Shown: piece by piece, positions 8,852-17,330 of the stretch
How the letters are laid out: every line of letters starts with the position of its first letter
How positions within the stretch are numbered: position 1 is the stretch's first letter
NCBI GenBank assembly: GCA_934702355.1
Contig: CAKUXX010000004.1
Location: 62,001-126,000 of the forward strand
Origin: an uncultured Methanomassiliicoccales archaeon
GTDB lineage: Archaea; Thermoplasmatota; Thermoplasmata; Methanomassiliicoccales; Methanomethylophilaceae
Reading direction: 5' to 3'
Length of the DNA: 64,000 nt
The notes under the pieces: model-generated
What the model was told of the DNA's origin: nothing
Database searches by the model: none
What the model saw: only the letters and a program-made list of their open reading frames with translations
Made by a program: the position numbers and the translations under genes

Positions 8852-8959
8852 GTCATCACCTGTAATATTCCGGAGAATCGGTTTCCAATATATAACGATG
8901 GAGACACGCCGTTAACAGAGGTTCCAGGGGAAAACGACACTGCCAGCACCACCTGTAAG

Positions 8960-8975
8960 GGGGTCCCGGGACCCC
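8960..8975. repeat. Perfect GC palindrome in the divergent sufC/9012 intergenic region
   Basis: GGGGTCCCGGGACCCC is a perfect 16-base palindrome, 109 bases upstream of sufC and 37 bases upstream of the gene at 9012. It could be an operator or a hairpin. Nothing around it settles which. Confidence 0.4.
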
Positions 8976-9011
8976 GCTACGGTTATCAATCCGTATCAGG
9001 ATTCACGGTCC

Positions 9012-9413
9012 ATGGCAATGATAAACATCGAATACAGGCACGGCGCGGACCCGGACGATCCGACCATCCGCCGCAGGACCTGTGCGGCGATGAACCAGTA
9101 CATCAAGGACCTGGTCTTCGAGATGCAGATGGCCGACATCTCCTGCGCATACAAGGAGACGGTCCAGCAGGAGGGGAGGAACGAGGTGTACATCAACGGG
9201 ATGACGATCCCGGAGATAATCGAGGGCCTGGAGCTCAAGATGCTCGATGCCGAGGAGGTATGCGACAGTGGCCCCAAGCTCGTCTCATTCGGAAGGCCCA
9301 CGCTGGACTGGAAGAAGGAGTATGTCGAGGACGTCCCGGACACGATAATGAAGAACGCCATCGCCAAGGTGTTCGCAGACGAGAACCGCAATCAGATCGA
9401 CGTTCTGAACTGA
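9012..9413 (+). CDS. Hypothetical protein, possible thioredoxin-like fold
   Basis: A 133-residue soluble protein with no recognised family. EVYINGMTIPEIIEG near residues 58-72 loosely recalls the Trp-less 'ING' segment of DUF2703 thioredoxin-like proteins, but no CxxC pair is present (only Cys at about 24, 45 and 85). It is acidic, with no signal peptide or membrane segment. It lies alone between divergent sufCB and tgtA. The ATG at 9012 is used; a second ATG six bases later is equally possible. Confidence 0.7.
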   Translation: MAMINIEYRHGADPDDPTIRRRTCAAMNQYIKDLVFEMQMADISCAYKETVQQEGRNEVYINGMTIPEIIEGLELKMLDAEEVCDSGPKLVSFGRPTLDWKKEYVEDVPDTIMKNAIAKVFADENRNQIDVLN

Positions 9414-9482
9414 TCCCGGGTCTTCCGTACGAAACCGTATGGGGGATGCATCCCCGAGGGGATGCCCGCCCCCTGTTCATCT

Positions 9483-9492
9483 CTTATTAATA
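9483..9492 (+). promoter_or_regulatory. TATA box of tgtA
   Basis: CTTATTAATA is centred 27 bases upstream of the tgtA ATG, predicting a leaderless mRNA. A GC-rich inverted sequence (GGGGATGCATCCCC) lies at 9441-9470 just upstream. Confidence 0.6.
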
Positions 9493-9514
9493 CAACCTGC
9501 CCATCCTAACCCTG

Positions 9515-11443
9515 ATGTTCGAGATCGTCAGAAGGGACGGAATGGCGAGGATTGGGAAGTTCGCCACGAAGTCGGGTACCATAGAGACGCCCGCACTCCT
9601 CCCTGTGGTCAATCCCAAGATATGCACTGTCCCTCCGAGGGAGCTTTACGACACATTCGGATTCAAGGCACTCATCACGAATTCATACATTATCAGGAAC
9701 AGCCCCGCACTCAAGGAGAAGGCGCAGGAAGTCGGTCTGCACGAGATGCTGGACTTCCCCGGCGTCATCATGACCGACTCCGGAACGTTCCAAAGCCACA
9801 TGTACGGGGAGGTCGAGGTCACCAACCCCGAGATCATCGAGTTCCAGAAGTCGATCGGCACCGACATCGGTACCGTCCTCGACATATTCACCGAGCCCGA
9901 CTGGACATACGCCAAGACGAAATGGTCCCTGGAGACCACGCTGGAGCGCACGCAGGAGGCCTGCGACATGAAGGGCGACATGATGATCAACGGTGTCGTC
10001 CAGGGTTCCATCTACACGGACCTCAGGGAGTACAGCGCCGCAGGTATGGCCGATATGGATGTGGACGTCCACCCCATCGGCGGCATCGTCCCCCTGATGG
10101 AGCAGTACCGCTACTCCGAGCTGGTAGACGTTGTGATGTCATCGAAGAAGGGACTCAACCCCAACAGGCCCGTCCATGCATTCGGAGCCGGACACCCCAT
10201 GGTCCTCGCGCTCCTGACCCTCATGGGATGCGACCTCTTCGATTCCGCATCCTACGCAAAGTTCGCAAGGGACGACAGGATGATGTTCCTCGACGGAACC
10301 TTCAGGCTCCAGGACATGCAGACGCTCGACTGCAACTGTCCCGCATGCAGGGGGCACACCCTCGAGGCCCTCAGGCGCATGGACAAGAACAAGCGCACCA
10401 AGCTCATCGCCGAGCACAACCTCTATCAGATCACACAGGAGCTCGCACTCGTCAAGAGATACCTCAAGGAGGGCAGGCTCTGGGAGCTCGCAGAGAACAG
10501 GTGCAGGGCGCACCCCGCTCTGCTGGACGGTCTCAGGAGGCTCAGGGAGTACCAGGGACAGATGGAGCTCTACGACCCCATCAGCAGGGACGGAGCTGTA
10601 TTCTACACCGGACCCGAGAGCAGGTCGAGGCCGGTCTACAAGCGCTACCTCGATAGGCTCGGAAGCAGGTACGTCCCCTCTACGGACAAGGCCGTCCTGT
10701 TCCCTGACTGTCAGGGCAAGCCGTACAGCAGGCCCTATGCCGAGATGTTCGACAAGGCCCGCAAGGCAGGCTACACGCCCATAGTCGTCTCCCCGTGGGG
10801 ACCTATACCCGCCGAGCTGGACGAGATGTACCCTCTCGCGCAGTCTCTGTTCCCGACCATCGCGGATGCAGAGACCGAGACGGAATCCGAGAGACTCACA
10901 TTCCAGTTCCTCAGCGCCAAGGGATTCACGAAGGCCATCGAGCCCGAGCAGATCCCGGACGACGGTACGGAGGAGTACGATGCTGACCTGCTCAGGGCCA
11001 AGGCAGTCGCCAGATACCAGTTCGGACTGGAGGCCGCCGATGCGCTGTTCAGGGAGCCCGTTCAGCTGATCACCAGCAAGAAGACAGGCAAGATCAGGAA
11101 CGTCATCTCCGATGGGGAGCATGTTCTCTCGATGCGTGCCGGGGACGGTCTGTACACCCTCAGGATGGAGGGTGCCAAGAGGATTGTCTCCACCGTCCCC
11201 GCACCTCACATGAGGGTCGTGGTCACAGACGATGCCATACCCTTCGTCTCCGACGGCAGGAACGTGTTCTGCCAGTTCGTCACGTCTTGCGATCCCGAGA
11301 TCCGCCCCATGGAGGAGGTCATCGTCACCGATTCCTCCGACAGGCCCGTCGCAACGGGCAGGGCGTTCCTTGTGGAATCCGAGATCAAGCGCATGAAGAA
11401 GGGAATCGCCGTCAAGGTGAGGTCGGGATCCGACGACGAATGA
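9515..11443 (+). CDS. tgtA: Archaeosine tRNA-guanine transglycosylase TgtA
   Basis: A 642-residue enzyme that exchanges guanine-15 of archaeal tRNA for preQ0, the first step to archaeosine. The catalytic domain has TDSGTFQ near residue 88 (nucleophile region), GVVQGS near 166, a DIFTEPD segment near 128 with the second Asp, and the zinc ligands CNCPAC plus downstream His near 275-283. The C-terminal 80 residues form a PUA RNA-binding domain (VVTDDAIPFVSDGRNVF to GIAVKV). Length and the long central region match archaeal TgtA, not bacterial Tgt. Confidence 0.95.
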   Translation: MFEIVRRDGMARIGKFATKSGTIETPALLPVVNPKICTVPPRELYDTFGFKALITNSYIIRNSPALKEKAQEVGLHEMLDFPGVIMTDSGTFQSHMYGEVEVTNPEIIEFQKSIGTDIGTVLDIFTEPDWTYAKTKWSLETTLERTQEACDMKGDMMINGVVQGSIYTDLREYSAAGMADMDVDVHPIGGIVPLMEQYRYSELVDVVMSSKKGLNPNRPVHAFGAGHPMVLALLTLMGCDLFDSASYAKFARDDRMMFLDGTFRLQDMQTLDCNCPACRGHTLEALRRMDKNKRTKLIAEHNLYQITQELALVKRYLKEGRLWELAENRCRAHPALLDGLRRLREYQGQMELYDPISRDGAVFYTGPESRSRPVYKRYLDRLGSRYVPSTDKAVLFPDCQGKPYSRPYAEMFDKARKAGYTPIVVSPWGPIPAELDEMYPLAQSLFPTIADAETETESERLTFQFLSAKGFTKAIEPEQIPDDGTEEYDADLLRAKAVARYQFGLEAADALFREPVQLITSKKTGKIRNVISDGEHVLSMRAGDGLYTLRMEGAKRIVSTVPAPHMRVVVTDDAIPFVSDGRNVFCQFVTSCDPEIRPMEEVIVTDSSDRPVATGRAFLVESEIKRMKKGIAVKVRSGSDDE

Positions 11444-11449
11444 TCATGA

Positions 11450-11466
11450 CCGGGGCATTGCCCCGG
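11450..11466 (+). terminator. Hairpin after tgtA
   Basis: A 7-bp stem CCGGGGC/GCCCCGG with loop ATT begins six bases after the tgtA stop. No T-run follows, so the terminator role is tentative. Confidence 0.45.
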
Positions 11467-11489
11467 CTACGGTCTCCGAAGTGTGTAAA

Positions 11490-12209
11490 ATGGGCAAGAT
11501 GTCGTACGCCATGAAAAAGGCGTTCCCCTACACGATCCCGATACTGACAGGGTACCTGTTCATCGGGCTGGCGTTCGGGGTCATGTTCGCCGACATGGGC
11601 TACAACGTCCTGTGGGCGATACTGGTCAGTCTGGTCGTCTACGCAGGGTCCGGACAGTACCTTGCCGTCAATTTCTTCGTTCCCGGATACTCGTTGGTAC
11701 AGGCCGTGTTCCTCACTCTGATGGTGAACATCAGGCATGTGTTCTACGGACTGTCCCTTGTGGACCGCTACAACCGTTTCGGCCGCAAGAGATGGTACAT
11801 GATATTCGGTATGACGGACGAGACATATTCCGTGGTATGCACCACGAAGGTCCCCGAAGGCGTGGACGAGGAGGATTTCATCTTCTCGATCACACTTCTG
11901 AACCACATCTACTGGATAGCAGGGACCATAATCGGGTGTCTGGCGGCCACGGCCATGCCATTCGATTCCACCGGGATAGAGTTCGCCATGACCGCGCTGT
12001 TCCTCGTCCTGTTCATAGAGATGTGGATGAGCCGCAGTAACAGGGTGTCCGAGCTCATAGGCGTGCTCTCGGCCCTGGTGTGTCTGGCGGTGTTCGGGGC
12101 GGATGGCTTCGTGCTTCCCACGATGCTCCTGATCGTCGCCGTGATACTGGTATGCAGGAAGAGGATGGAGCCCGACAGCGGCAAGGAGGAGGGCGGAAGC
12201 GATGCTTGA
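11490..12209 (+). CDS. azlC: AzlC-family branched-chain amino acid exporter, large subunit
   Basis: A 239-residue membrane protein. YTIPILTGYLFIGLAFGVMF near the N-terminus and LVVYAGSGQYLAVNFF with NIRHVFYGLSL further on are AzlC hallmarks. About seven membrane segments are visible. With the overlapping azlD it should export branched-chain amino acids or analogues. The ATG at 11490 is used; a GTG at 11481 and ATGs at 11499 and 11511 are alternatives, and none has a strong ribosome-binding site. Confidence 0.88.
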   Translation: MGKMSYAMKKAFPYTIPILTGYLFIGLAFGVMFADMGYNVLWAILVSLVVYAGSGQYLAVNFFVPGYSLVQAVFLTLMVNIRHVFYGLSLVDRYNRFGRKRWYMIFGMTDETYSVVCTTKVPEGVDEEDFIFSITLLNHIYWIAGTIIGCLAATAMPFDSTGIEFAMTALFLVLFIEMWMSRSNRVSELIGVLSALVCLAVFGADGFVLPTMLLIVAVILVCRKRMEPDSGKEEGGSDA

Positions 12210-12534
12210 CACAGGCGCATCCCTTGTGATGATCGCCGTGGTGGCCATCGCGACCTTCGCCACCCGTGCCGCATCTTTCCTCGCCTTCCCCAAGGGGAAG
12301 GAGATCCCGAAGAGCGTCGTGTACATAGGGAAGGTCCTACCGCCCGCCATCATCGGTATGCTGGTGGTGTACTGCCTGAGGTCCACATCTGTCTTCGCAT
12401 ATCCGTACGGCCTTCCGGAGCTGATCGCATGCGTCACCGTCATAGCGCTCCATCTCTGGAAACGCAACATCCTCCTGAGCATCGGGGCCGGTACCATCCT
12501 TTATATGGTGCTGGTTCAGATTGTGTTCGTGTGA
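12202..12534 (+). CDS. azlD: AzlD-family amino acid exporter, small subunit
   Basis: A 110-residue protein with four membrane segments. TFATRAASFLAF near residue 20 and KVLPPAIIGMLVVYCLR near 45 match AzlD. Its start overlaps the azlC stop by eight bases, so the two are co-translated. The GGAGGG motif ahead of the ATG lies inside azlC. Confidence 0.88.
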   Translation: MLDTGASLVMIAVVAIATFATRAASFLAFPKGKEIPKSVVYIGKVLPPAIIGMLVVYCLRSTSVFAYPYGLPELIACVTVIALHLWKRNILLSIGAGTILYMVLVQIVFV

Positions 12535-12598
12535 CGGTGCGGGATGACCGCAGAGTCGACCCAACACCGACAAATATACAATCAACATGGTGGGCACG

Positions 12599-14074
12599 AT
12601 GTCGCTTGTCGATCAGATTCTATCATACACCAACGTCCTTTCAGACCTGGTAATGGTGATCGTGATAGCGGACATCATCGCCCTTTTCATCATGCTGCTG
12701 CTCGAGAAGTACGATCCGAGGGTGTTCCTCACATGGCTGATCGTGATGGTCCTCCTTCCGCCGGTCGGGTTCATCCTGTACATGTACATGGGCTCCACGA
12801 TCTACAATCGCAGGAAGTTCATGCCCAAGAACATAACCGACCGTCAGCTGATGGAGGGCGCGGAGATACAATCCGGCATCCTGGAGCAGGATCTGGGCGG
12901 CGATCCATCGAAGGCCGACGAATACTCGATGGCCAAGGCGATGGAGCGTGCCGGCGCATGGTCGTACTCCAAGGGCAACGAGATGACCCTGTACACCGAG
13001 GGCAACGACAAGATCACCGCCCTGATGCAGGATCTGAGGTCGGCGAAGAAATCCATTCTCATAGAGTATTACATCATCCGCAACGACACGGTCGGGAACA
13101 CCCTCGTGGACATCCTCATAAACAAGGTGAGGGAGGGTGTGGAGGTCAGACTCCTCACGGATGCGTTCGGTATCGGCAAGGGTCCGAAGGAAGGCATATT
13201 CAAGTTCATCAACGCCGGCGGCCACTATGCGATGTTCCATTCCTCGATCAACCTGATGCTCAGTCCCAAGAAGAACAACAGGAACCACAGGAAGATCGCG
13301 ATAATAGACGGGAGGATCGGGTACTGCGGCGGGTTCAACATCGGCGACGAGTATCAGGGAAGCGGTCCGCTCGGTCATTGGAGGGACGCCTCGGTCCGTG
13401 TGGTCGGCCCCGGGGTCGTGCCTCTCGTGGTCAGGTTCTGTGCGGATTGGCAGTACTGCGCCAAGCGCGACAGGATGAGGCCGATCGACAATTATCTGGA
13501 TCCGGAGCTTCCGAAGGACGGGGATGTGAGGATGCAGATGGTGTCCGGAGGTCCGGACTCGATGCCGAACAACCCGGTCCAGATGCAGTATCTGGCGATG
13601 ATGTCCAGTGCTAAGCACAGGCTGTACATCACGACCCCGTATCTCGTCCCGGACGAATCGATGGTGGTCGCCTTGGGCAACGCCGTCCGCAGGGGAGTGG
13701 ACGTGAGGATCCTGATCCCGGACAAGAAGGACCACATGTTCGTCTATTGGAACAACATCACATACTCCAAACTGCTCATGGACCACGGTGTCAGAATCTG
13801 GAGGTACAGGAACGGATTCGTCCACGAGAAGATGATACTCATGGATGACGACATCTGCTCGGTGGGCTCCGCCAATCTGGACCACAGGTCGCTGGCGCTC
13901 AATTTCGAGACGAACGTCATGGTGTATTCGGACAGGATAACCGAGCAGGCGGCCGAGAGGTTCATTGCCGATCTGGATGACAGTGTGGAGTACACCGACG
14001 AGATGTATTCTCAGCGCACTGTCATGATGAAGATACGCATGGCGATATCCAAGCAGCTCATACTCCTGGCGTGA
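12599..14074 (+). CDS. cls: Cardiolipin synthase / phospholipase D family protein
   Basis: A 491-residue phosphatidyltransferase. Two N-terminal membrane helices (residues 10-60) are followed by two HKD motifs: HRKIAIIDGRIGYCGG near 228 and HEKMILMDDDICSVGSAN near 408. This is the bacterial cardiolipin synthase architecture. In archaea homologues make archaeal cardiolipins from isoprenoid phospholipids. The ATG at 12599 lies 26 bases after a TATA box (near 12571-12580), so it is preferred to the ATG at 12587. It is six bases ahead of a prenyl-reductase gene, which supports a lipid role. Confidence 0.9.
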   Translation: MSLVDQILSYTNVLSDLVMVIVIADIIALFIMLLLEKYDPRVFLTWLIVMVLLPPVGFILYMYMGSTIYNRRKFMPKNITDRQLMEGAEIQSGILEQDLGGDPSKADEYSMAKAMERAGAWSYSKGNEMTLYTEGNDKITALMQDLRSAKKSILIEYYIIRNDTVGNTLVDILINKVREGVEVRLLTDAFGIGKGPKEGIFKFINAGGHYAMFHSSINLMLSPKKNNRNHRKIAIIDGRIGYCGGFNIGDEYQGSGPLGHWRDASVRVVGPGVVPLVVRFCADWQYCAKRDRMRPIDNYLDPELPKDGDVRMQMVSGGPDSMPNNPVQMQYLAMMSSAKHRLYITTPYLVPDESMVVALGNAVRRGVDVRILIPDKKDHMFVYWNNITYSKLLMDHGVRIWRYRNGFVHEKMILMDDDICSVGSANLDHRSLALNFETNVMVYSDRITEQAAERFIADLDDSVEYTDEMYSQRTVMMKIRMAISKQLILLA

Positions 14075-14080
14075 TACCTC

Positions 14081-15109
14081 ATGAAGACCGACGTACTGAT
14101 CATTGGCTCCGGGCCGGCGGGATCGTCCGCCGCAAGAGAGCTGACGGGCAGCGGTCTGGATGTGATCCTGTTGGAGAGGCTGTCAGATGAACGCTTCTCA
14201 GTCTATCATTCCGTTTGCGGGGAGGCGGTCAGCTCGAGGATGATATCGTTGAACGATATCGCTCCGTCACATCGCGTGAAGGACGTGGACGGCATCACGA
14301 TCGCGTCCTCAGGCGGGACAGAGACGGTCTTCCCCATCAAGGGGTCGATAGTGGACCGTCCTGGAATGTTGGCCGACATCCGCGGGAGATGCGATGCGAA
14401 GCTCATACGCGGGACCGCCGTCAGGGTTTCCGAGGACGATGACGGTTTCATCGTCGACACCACCGCAGGGGAGATCCGCTGCAGATACCTCATCGGCGCA
14501 GACGGTGCCCATTCCGTGGTCAGGAGGGACGTCTTCGGAACGAAGCCTGCAGGGATGCTTCCGATGGTCAACACCATCGAGCCCGGCGAACAGGACGATC
14601 TGTTGTTTATCGTAGGTTCCGAGTTCGGCGGATGCTACACATGGAGGTTTTCGTCCCATGAAGGCTTCGTGTCCGTAGGGATGCCAAAAGGTGTCGTAGA
14701 ATCAGGTAAGGCGGTATCGCGCGGAGCACGTCATCTTCCGTTCGGAGGCGTACCGGAAGCCGTCCGCGGCAATGCATTCCTGGTCGGCGACGCGGCGGGA
14801 TTGGCCAATGCGCTCTGCTACGGAGGGATAGGTGTCGCCATGCTCTCCGGAAGGAAGGCCGCCGCTGCAGTGAAGGCGGGCGATCCCGGGAAGTACCGCA
14901 GATGGTACAACCGTTGCATCTATCGCGATCCTCATTTCATGGAGGCCCATAGGCTGTTCTCGGAATGGGATGATTCGGACATACGCGATGCGATGGCTCC
15001 GCTGGAGGGCAGGGTCTCCGTTTTTAAAGGTTTTGTCGCGATGGTCCGCAGGCCCAGATATAAACGCATCTATCTGGCCGTATGGTTGGGCTTCCGCTAT
15101 GGCTGGTAA
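14081..15109 (+). CDS. Geranylgeranyl reductase family FAD-dependent oxidoreductase
   Basis: A 342-residue flavoprotein. The dinucleotide motif VLIIGSGPAGSSAA is at residues 5-18, CGEAVSS near 46 is the usual Cys-containing active-site segment, and GDAAGLANALCYGGIGVAM near 238 is the second FAD motif. The archaeal family saturates the geranylgeranyl chains of membrane lipids. The position six bases after the cardiolipin synthase gene supports this. It is shorter than typical GGRs (about 390-450), so a related prenyl reductase activity is possible. Confidence 0.85.
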   Translation: MKTDVLIIGSGPAGSSAARELTGSGLDVILLERLSDERFSVYHSVCGEAVSSRMISLNDIAPSHRVKDVDGITIASSGGTETVFPIKGSIVDRPGMLADIRGRCDAKLIRGTAVRVSEDDDGFIVDTTAGEIRCRYLIGADGAHSVVRRDVFGTKPAGMLPMVNTIEPGEQDDLLFIVGSEFGGCYTWRFSSHEGFVSVGMPKGVVESGKAVSRGARHLPFGGVPEAVRGNAFLVGDAAGLANALCYGGIGVAMLSGRKAAAAVKAGDPGKYRRWYNRCIYRDPHFMEAHRLFSEWDDSDIRDAMAPLEGRVSVFKGFVAMVRRPRYKRIYLAVWLGFRYGW

Positions 15110-15158
15110 TCCATAGCATGGTATGCATATTCATCCAATTTATAAAAAAATCAGAAAT

Positions 15159-15168
15159 CATTATATAT
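15159..15168 (+). promoter_or_regulatory. TATA box of the zinc-ribbon gene
   Basis: CATTATATAT is centred about 28 bases upstream of the ATG at 15192. This supports that ATG over the one at 15123, which lies upstream of the promoter. Confidence 0.65.
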
Positions 15169-15191
15169 CTTGCGAGTCCAAACTTATTACT

Positions 15192-15713
15192 ATGTCTCCA
15201 GAAAAAGCTACGAGTGGCACGCTGTCCTGCGCCCGGTGCTCTTATATCTGGATCCCCAGGAAGGAGGAGCTGCCGAAGAGGTGTCCGAAGTGCCGTTCCA
15301 TCAAGTGGAACAATCCCAATCTGAAGATCACCTGTTTGCGTTGCGGACATTCATGGAATTCCCATAACGGAACGCCCAAGAGGTGTCCCTCATGCGGGAC
15401 CCATCAGTGGAACGTGCCTCCGCAGGAACACGAGTGCAAGAGATGCGGTTATGTTTGGCATTCGAAAGGACGCAAGGTCCCCTGCAGATGTCCGATGTGC
15501 ACATCCCGCTCATGGTCTCAGGACATCGATGAATTCGAGGAGAAGTCCAAAAGGCATGCGGATGAGGACACTCTCTATGATGATATCATCATGAAGGGGT
15601 ACCGCAACGGAATGTCCTGCGTCGACATATCGATCCTGAACAGCATCCCCTACAGCAAGGTGTATTCCGTCATCAGGAAGAACCTCAGCGCCACCACCAG
15701 TATAAAGGTGTGA
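15192..15713 (+). CDS. Triple zinc-ribbon protein with C-terminal HTH-like segment
   Basis: A 173-residue basic protein. Three tandem zinc ribbons of the form CxxC...CPxC occupy residues 11-105 (LSCARCSYIW, ITCLRCGHSW, HECKRCGYVW, each closed by RCPKC, RCPSC, RCPMC). Residues 125-165 (IIMKGYRNGMSCVDISILNSI) look like a helix-turn-helix with the pattern of a sigma-type or resolvase-type recognition helix. It probably binds nucleic acid. The start is fixed by the TATA box. No named family is recognised. Confidence 0.8.
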   Translation: MSPEKATSGTLSCARCSYIWIPRKEELPKRCPKCRSIKWNNPNLKITCLRCGHSWNSHNGTPKRCPSCGTHQWNVPPQEHECKRCGYVWHSKGRKVPCRCPMCTSRSWSQDIDEFEEKSKRHADEDTLYDDIIMKGYRNGMSCVDISILNSIPYSKVYSVIRKNLSATTSIKV

Positions 15714-15729
15714 AAGGTTCCCCCGTGTC

Positions 15730-16239
15730 ATGAGGGTGCTTCTGGTCATCGACTATCAGAACGATTTCGTGGACGGTTCATTGGGAAGCGCGGATGCGGT
15801 GTCCATAGAGGATGCCGTCTGCGACAGGATCGAGCAGTACCGCGGTGCGTCCGATGATGTGATATTCACAATGGACACCCATGGTTCCGATTATCTGTGC
15901 ACACCGGAGGGTATCAAGCTCCCGGTGGAGCACTGCATCCTCGGAACGGACGGATGGGAGCTCCACGGCAGGGTACGCGGGCTCGCGGAAGGCTGCAGGA
16001 TCCTCAGGAAGGACACGTTCGGATGCAGGGAACTGATGGACATCCTGCCCGATTACGACGAGATCGAACTTTGTGGCGTGGCCACGAACATCTGCGTCAT
16101 CGCCAACGCGGTCATCGCCCGTACTGCGAATCCCGGTGCCAAGATCGTGGTGAGACGCGACTGTGTCGCAAGTTATGACAGGGCCTTGGGAGAGAAGGCT
16201 CTGGACGTCATGTCGTCTCTTCAGATAGAGGTCATATGA
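15730..16239 (+). CDS. Isochorismatase-like (nicotinamidase family) hydrolase
   Basis: A 169-residue cysteine hydrolase. The triad is visible: Asp in LLVIDYQNDF (residue 8), Lys in ILRKDTFG near 98, and Cys in GVATNICVIANAVIA near 122. The metal-binding DTHGSDY segment near 49 fits nicotinamidase, which converts nicotinamide to nicotinate for NAD salvage. Isochorismatase-like enzymes of other specificity cannot be excluded. Its stop overlaps the start of the acetyltransferase gene (ATGA). Confidence 0.85.
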   Translation: MRVLLVIDYQNDFVDGSLGSADAVSIEDAVCDRIEQYRGASDDVIFTMDTHGSDYLCTPEGIKLPVEHCILGTDGWELHGRVRGLAEGCRILRKDTFGCRELMDILPDYDEIELCGVATNICVIANAVIARTANPGAKIVVRRDCVASYDRALGEKALDVMSSLQIEVI

Positions 16240-16793
16240 CCGTGCGGACGCTCCGCATGATGACCCCGCGTCTGGAGCTCAGGCGCTTCGAAGTGTCCGA
16301 TGCGGAGGCATGCTTCAGGAATTGGATGTCCGACCCCGAGGTGGCCGCATTCACGACATGGCCCCCTCATAAGGATGTCTCCGAGACAGAGGGCATCCTG
16401 TCATCCTGGGTGGCGGAATACGGATGCGGATCCATGGATTGGTGCATCGTATGGTCGCAGACGGGGAAGCCCATCGGGAGCATAACGGCGGTCAGGGACC
16501 ATCCGGACGAGGGATGGTGCGAGATCGGCTACTGTCTTTCCCAAGAATATTGGGACAGGGGCATAATGACCGAGGCTCTGACGGCGGTCACCCGTTACAT
16601 ATTCGACCGTACGGACTACACCTTCATACAGGCCCGCTACGACACCGAGAACGAGGCATCCGGCAGGGTGCTGGAGAAATGCAACTATCGTTCCGTGGGG
16701 GAACGGGAGCTTCCCGATCCGAAGACGGGCATCATGCGCACTTACAGGTTCATGAGACTGCTGCGCAGCGATGTGATGCTGTTCGTCGATTGA
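16236..16793 (+). CDS. GNAT acetyltransferase, RimJ/RimL type
   Basis: A 185-residue N-acetyltransferase. It starts with TPRLELRRFEVSDAEACFRNW, typical of RimJ/L proteins. The acetyl-CoA loop is CLSQEYWDRGIMTEAL near residue 107 (QxxxxRG form), and ENEASGRVLEKCNY near 142 is the conserved C-terminal motif. Substrates of this class are protein N-termini, antibiotics or small amines. It is translationally coupled to the nicotinamidase-like gene. Confidence 0.88.
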   Translation: MTVRTLRMMTPRLELRRFEVSDAEACFRNWMSDPEVAAFTTWPPHKDVSETEGILSSWVAEYGCGSMDWCIVWSQTGKPIGSITAVRDHPDEGWCEIGYCLSQEYWDRGIMTEALTAVTRYIFDRTDYTFIQARYDTENEASGRVLEKCNYRSVGERELPDPKTGIMRTYRFMRLLRSDVMLFVD

Positions 16794-17330
16794 TCAGTCG
16801 GGGAGGTTGTCCCTGACCTTCTCGATCCTTCTCACGGCCGAGATGTACTTCTCGTGCTCTGAATCGGCCGCTTTCCTGAGGACGGATATCTGCTCGTGGC
16901 ATTCCTGTGCCTGGGCCCTGAGCTTCTCCGCTTCCTCCATGAGCGAATGCATCTTGTCATGTGCGATCTGGCCGTCCTGCGAGTTCTTGACGACCTTCTG
17001 ATGCCAGTTGTTGGCCTGGCTGCGGGCTTCGCCGATGTCGCCGAGACCGCCTGATGCCCTCATCCTGGCGGCACGGTCGTTCCACTCGTCCCTCTTCTGC
17101 TTGGCCTCTTTGGCGCACAGGTTGCATTCGTCCCTCTGCTGCTTGAAGACCGATGCCTGAGATGACAACTTCCTTGCCTGTGCCTGGAGCCTGTCACGCT
17201 TCTCCACAAGGGTCTGGGCGCGTTTGTTGTACTCGTCCCTCTCGGACTTGTGCTTGGCGGCTTCCTTGTTGAGGTTCGCCAGGATCTCGTCGAGCCTCCT
17301 CGCGTCCTCCTCTATCTGTTCGGATATCAT
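16794..17330 (-). CDS. Archaeal coiled-coil protein (COG1340-like)
   Basis: A 178-residue protein that is almost entirely coiled coil, with heptad-rich charged helices at 1-85 and 105-175 broken by a Gly-rich hinge (RASGGLGDIGEARSQ near 88). ERDEYNKRAQTLVEKRD and KRDEWNDRAARMR are near-repeats typical of the conserved archaeal COG1340 coiled-coil family, sometimes mislabelled phosphoserine phosphatase. The function is unknown. Its start overlaps the stop of the upstream PDT-like gene by four bases, so the two are coupled. Confidence 0.8.
   Translation of the reverse strand: MISEQIEEDARRLDEILANLNKEAAKHKSERDEYNKRAQTLVEKRDRLQAQARKLSSQASVFKQQRDECNLCAKEAKQKRDEWNDRAARMRASGGLGDIGEARSQANNWHQKVVKNSQDGQIAHDKMHSLMEEAEKLRAQAQECHEQISVLRKAADSEHEKYISAVRRIEKVRDNLPD

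Noticed and set aside
12641..13885. A 414-codon minus-strand frame opposite the cardiolipin synthase gene
   Set aside because: The His/Val/Asp-rich shadow of both HKD motifs; no start signals.
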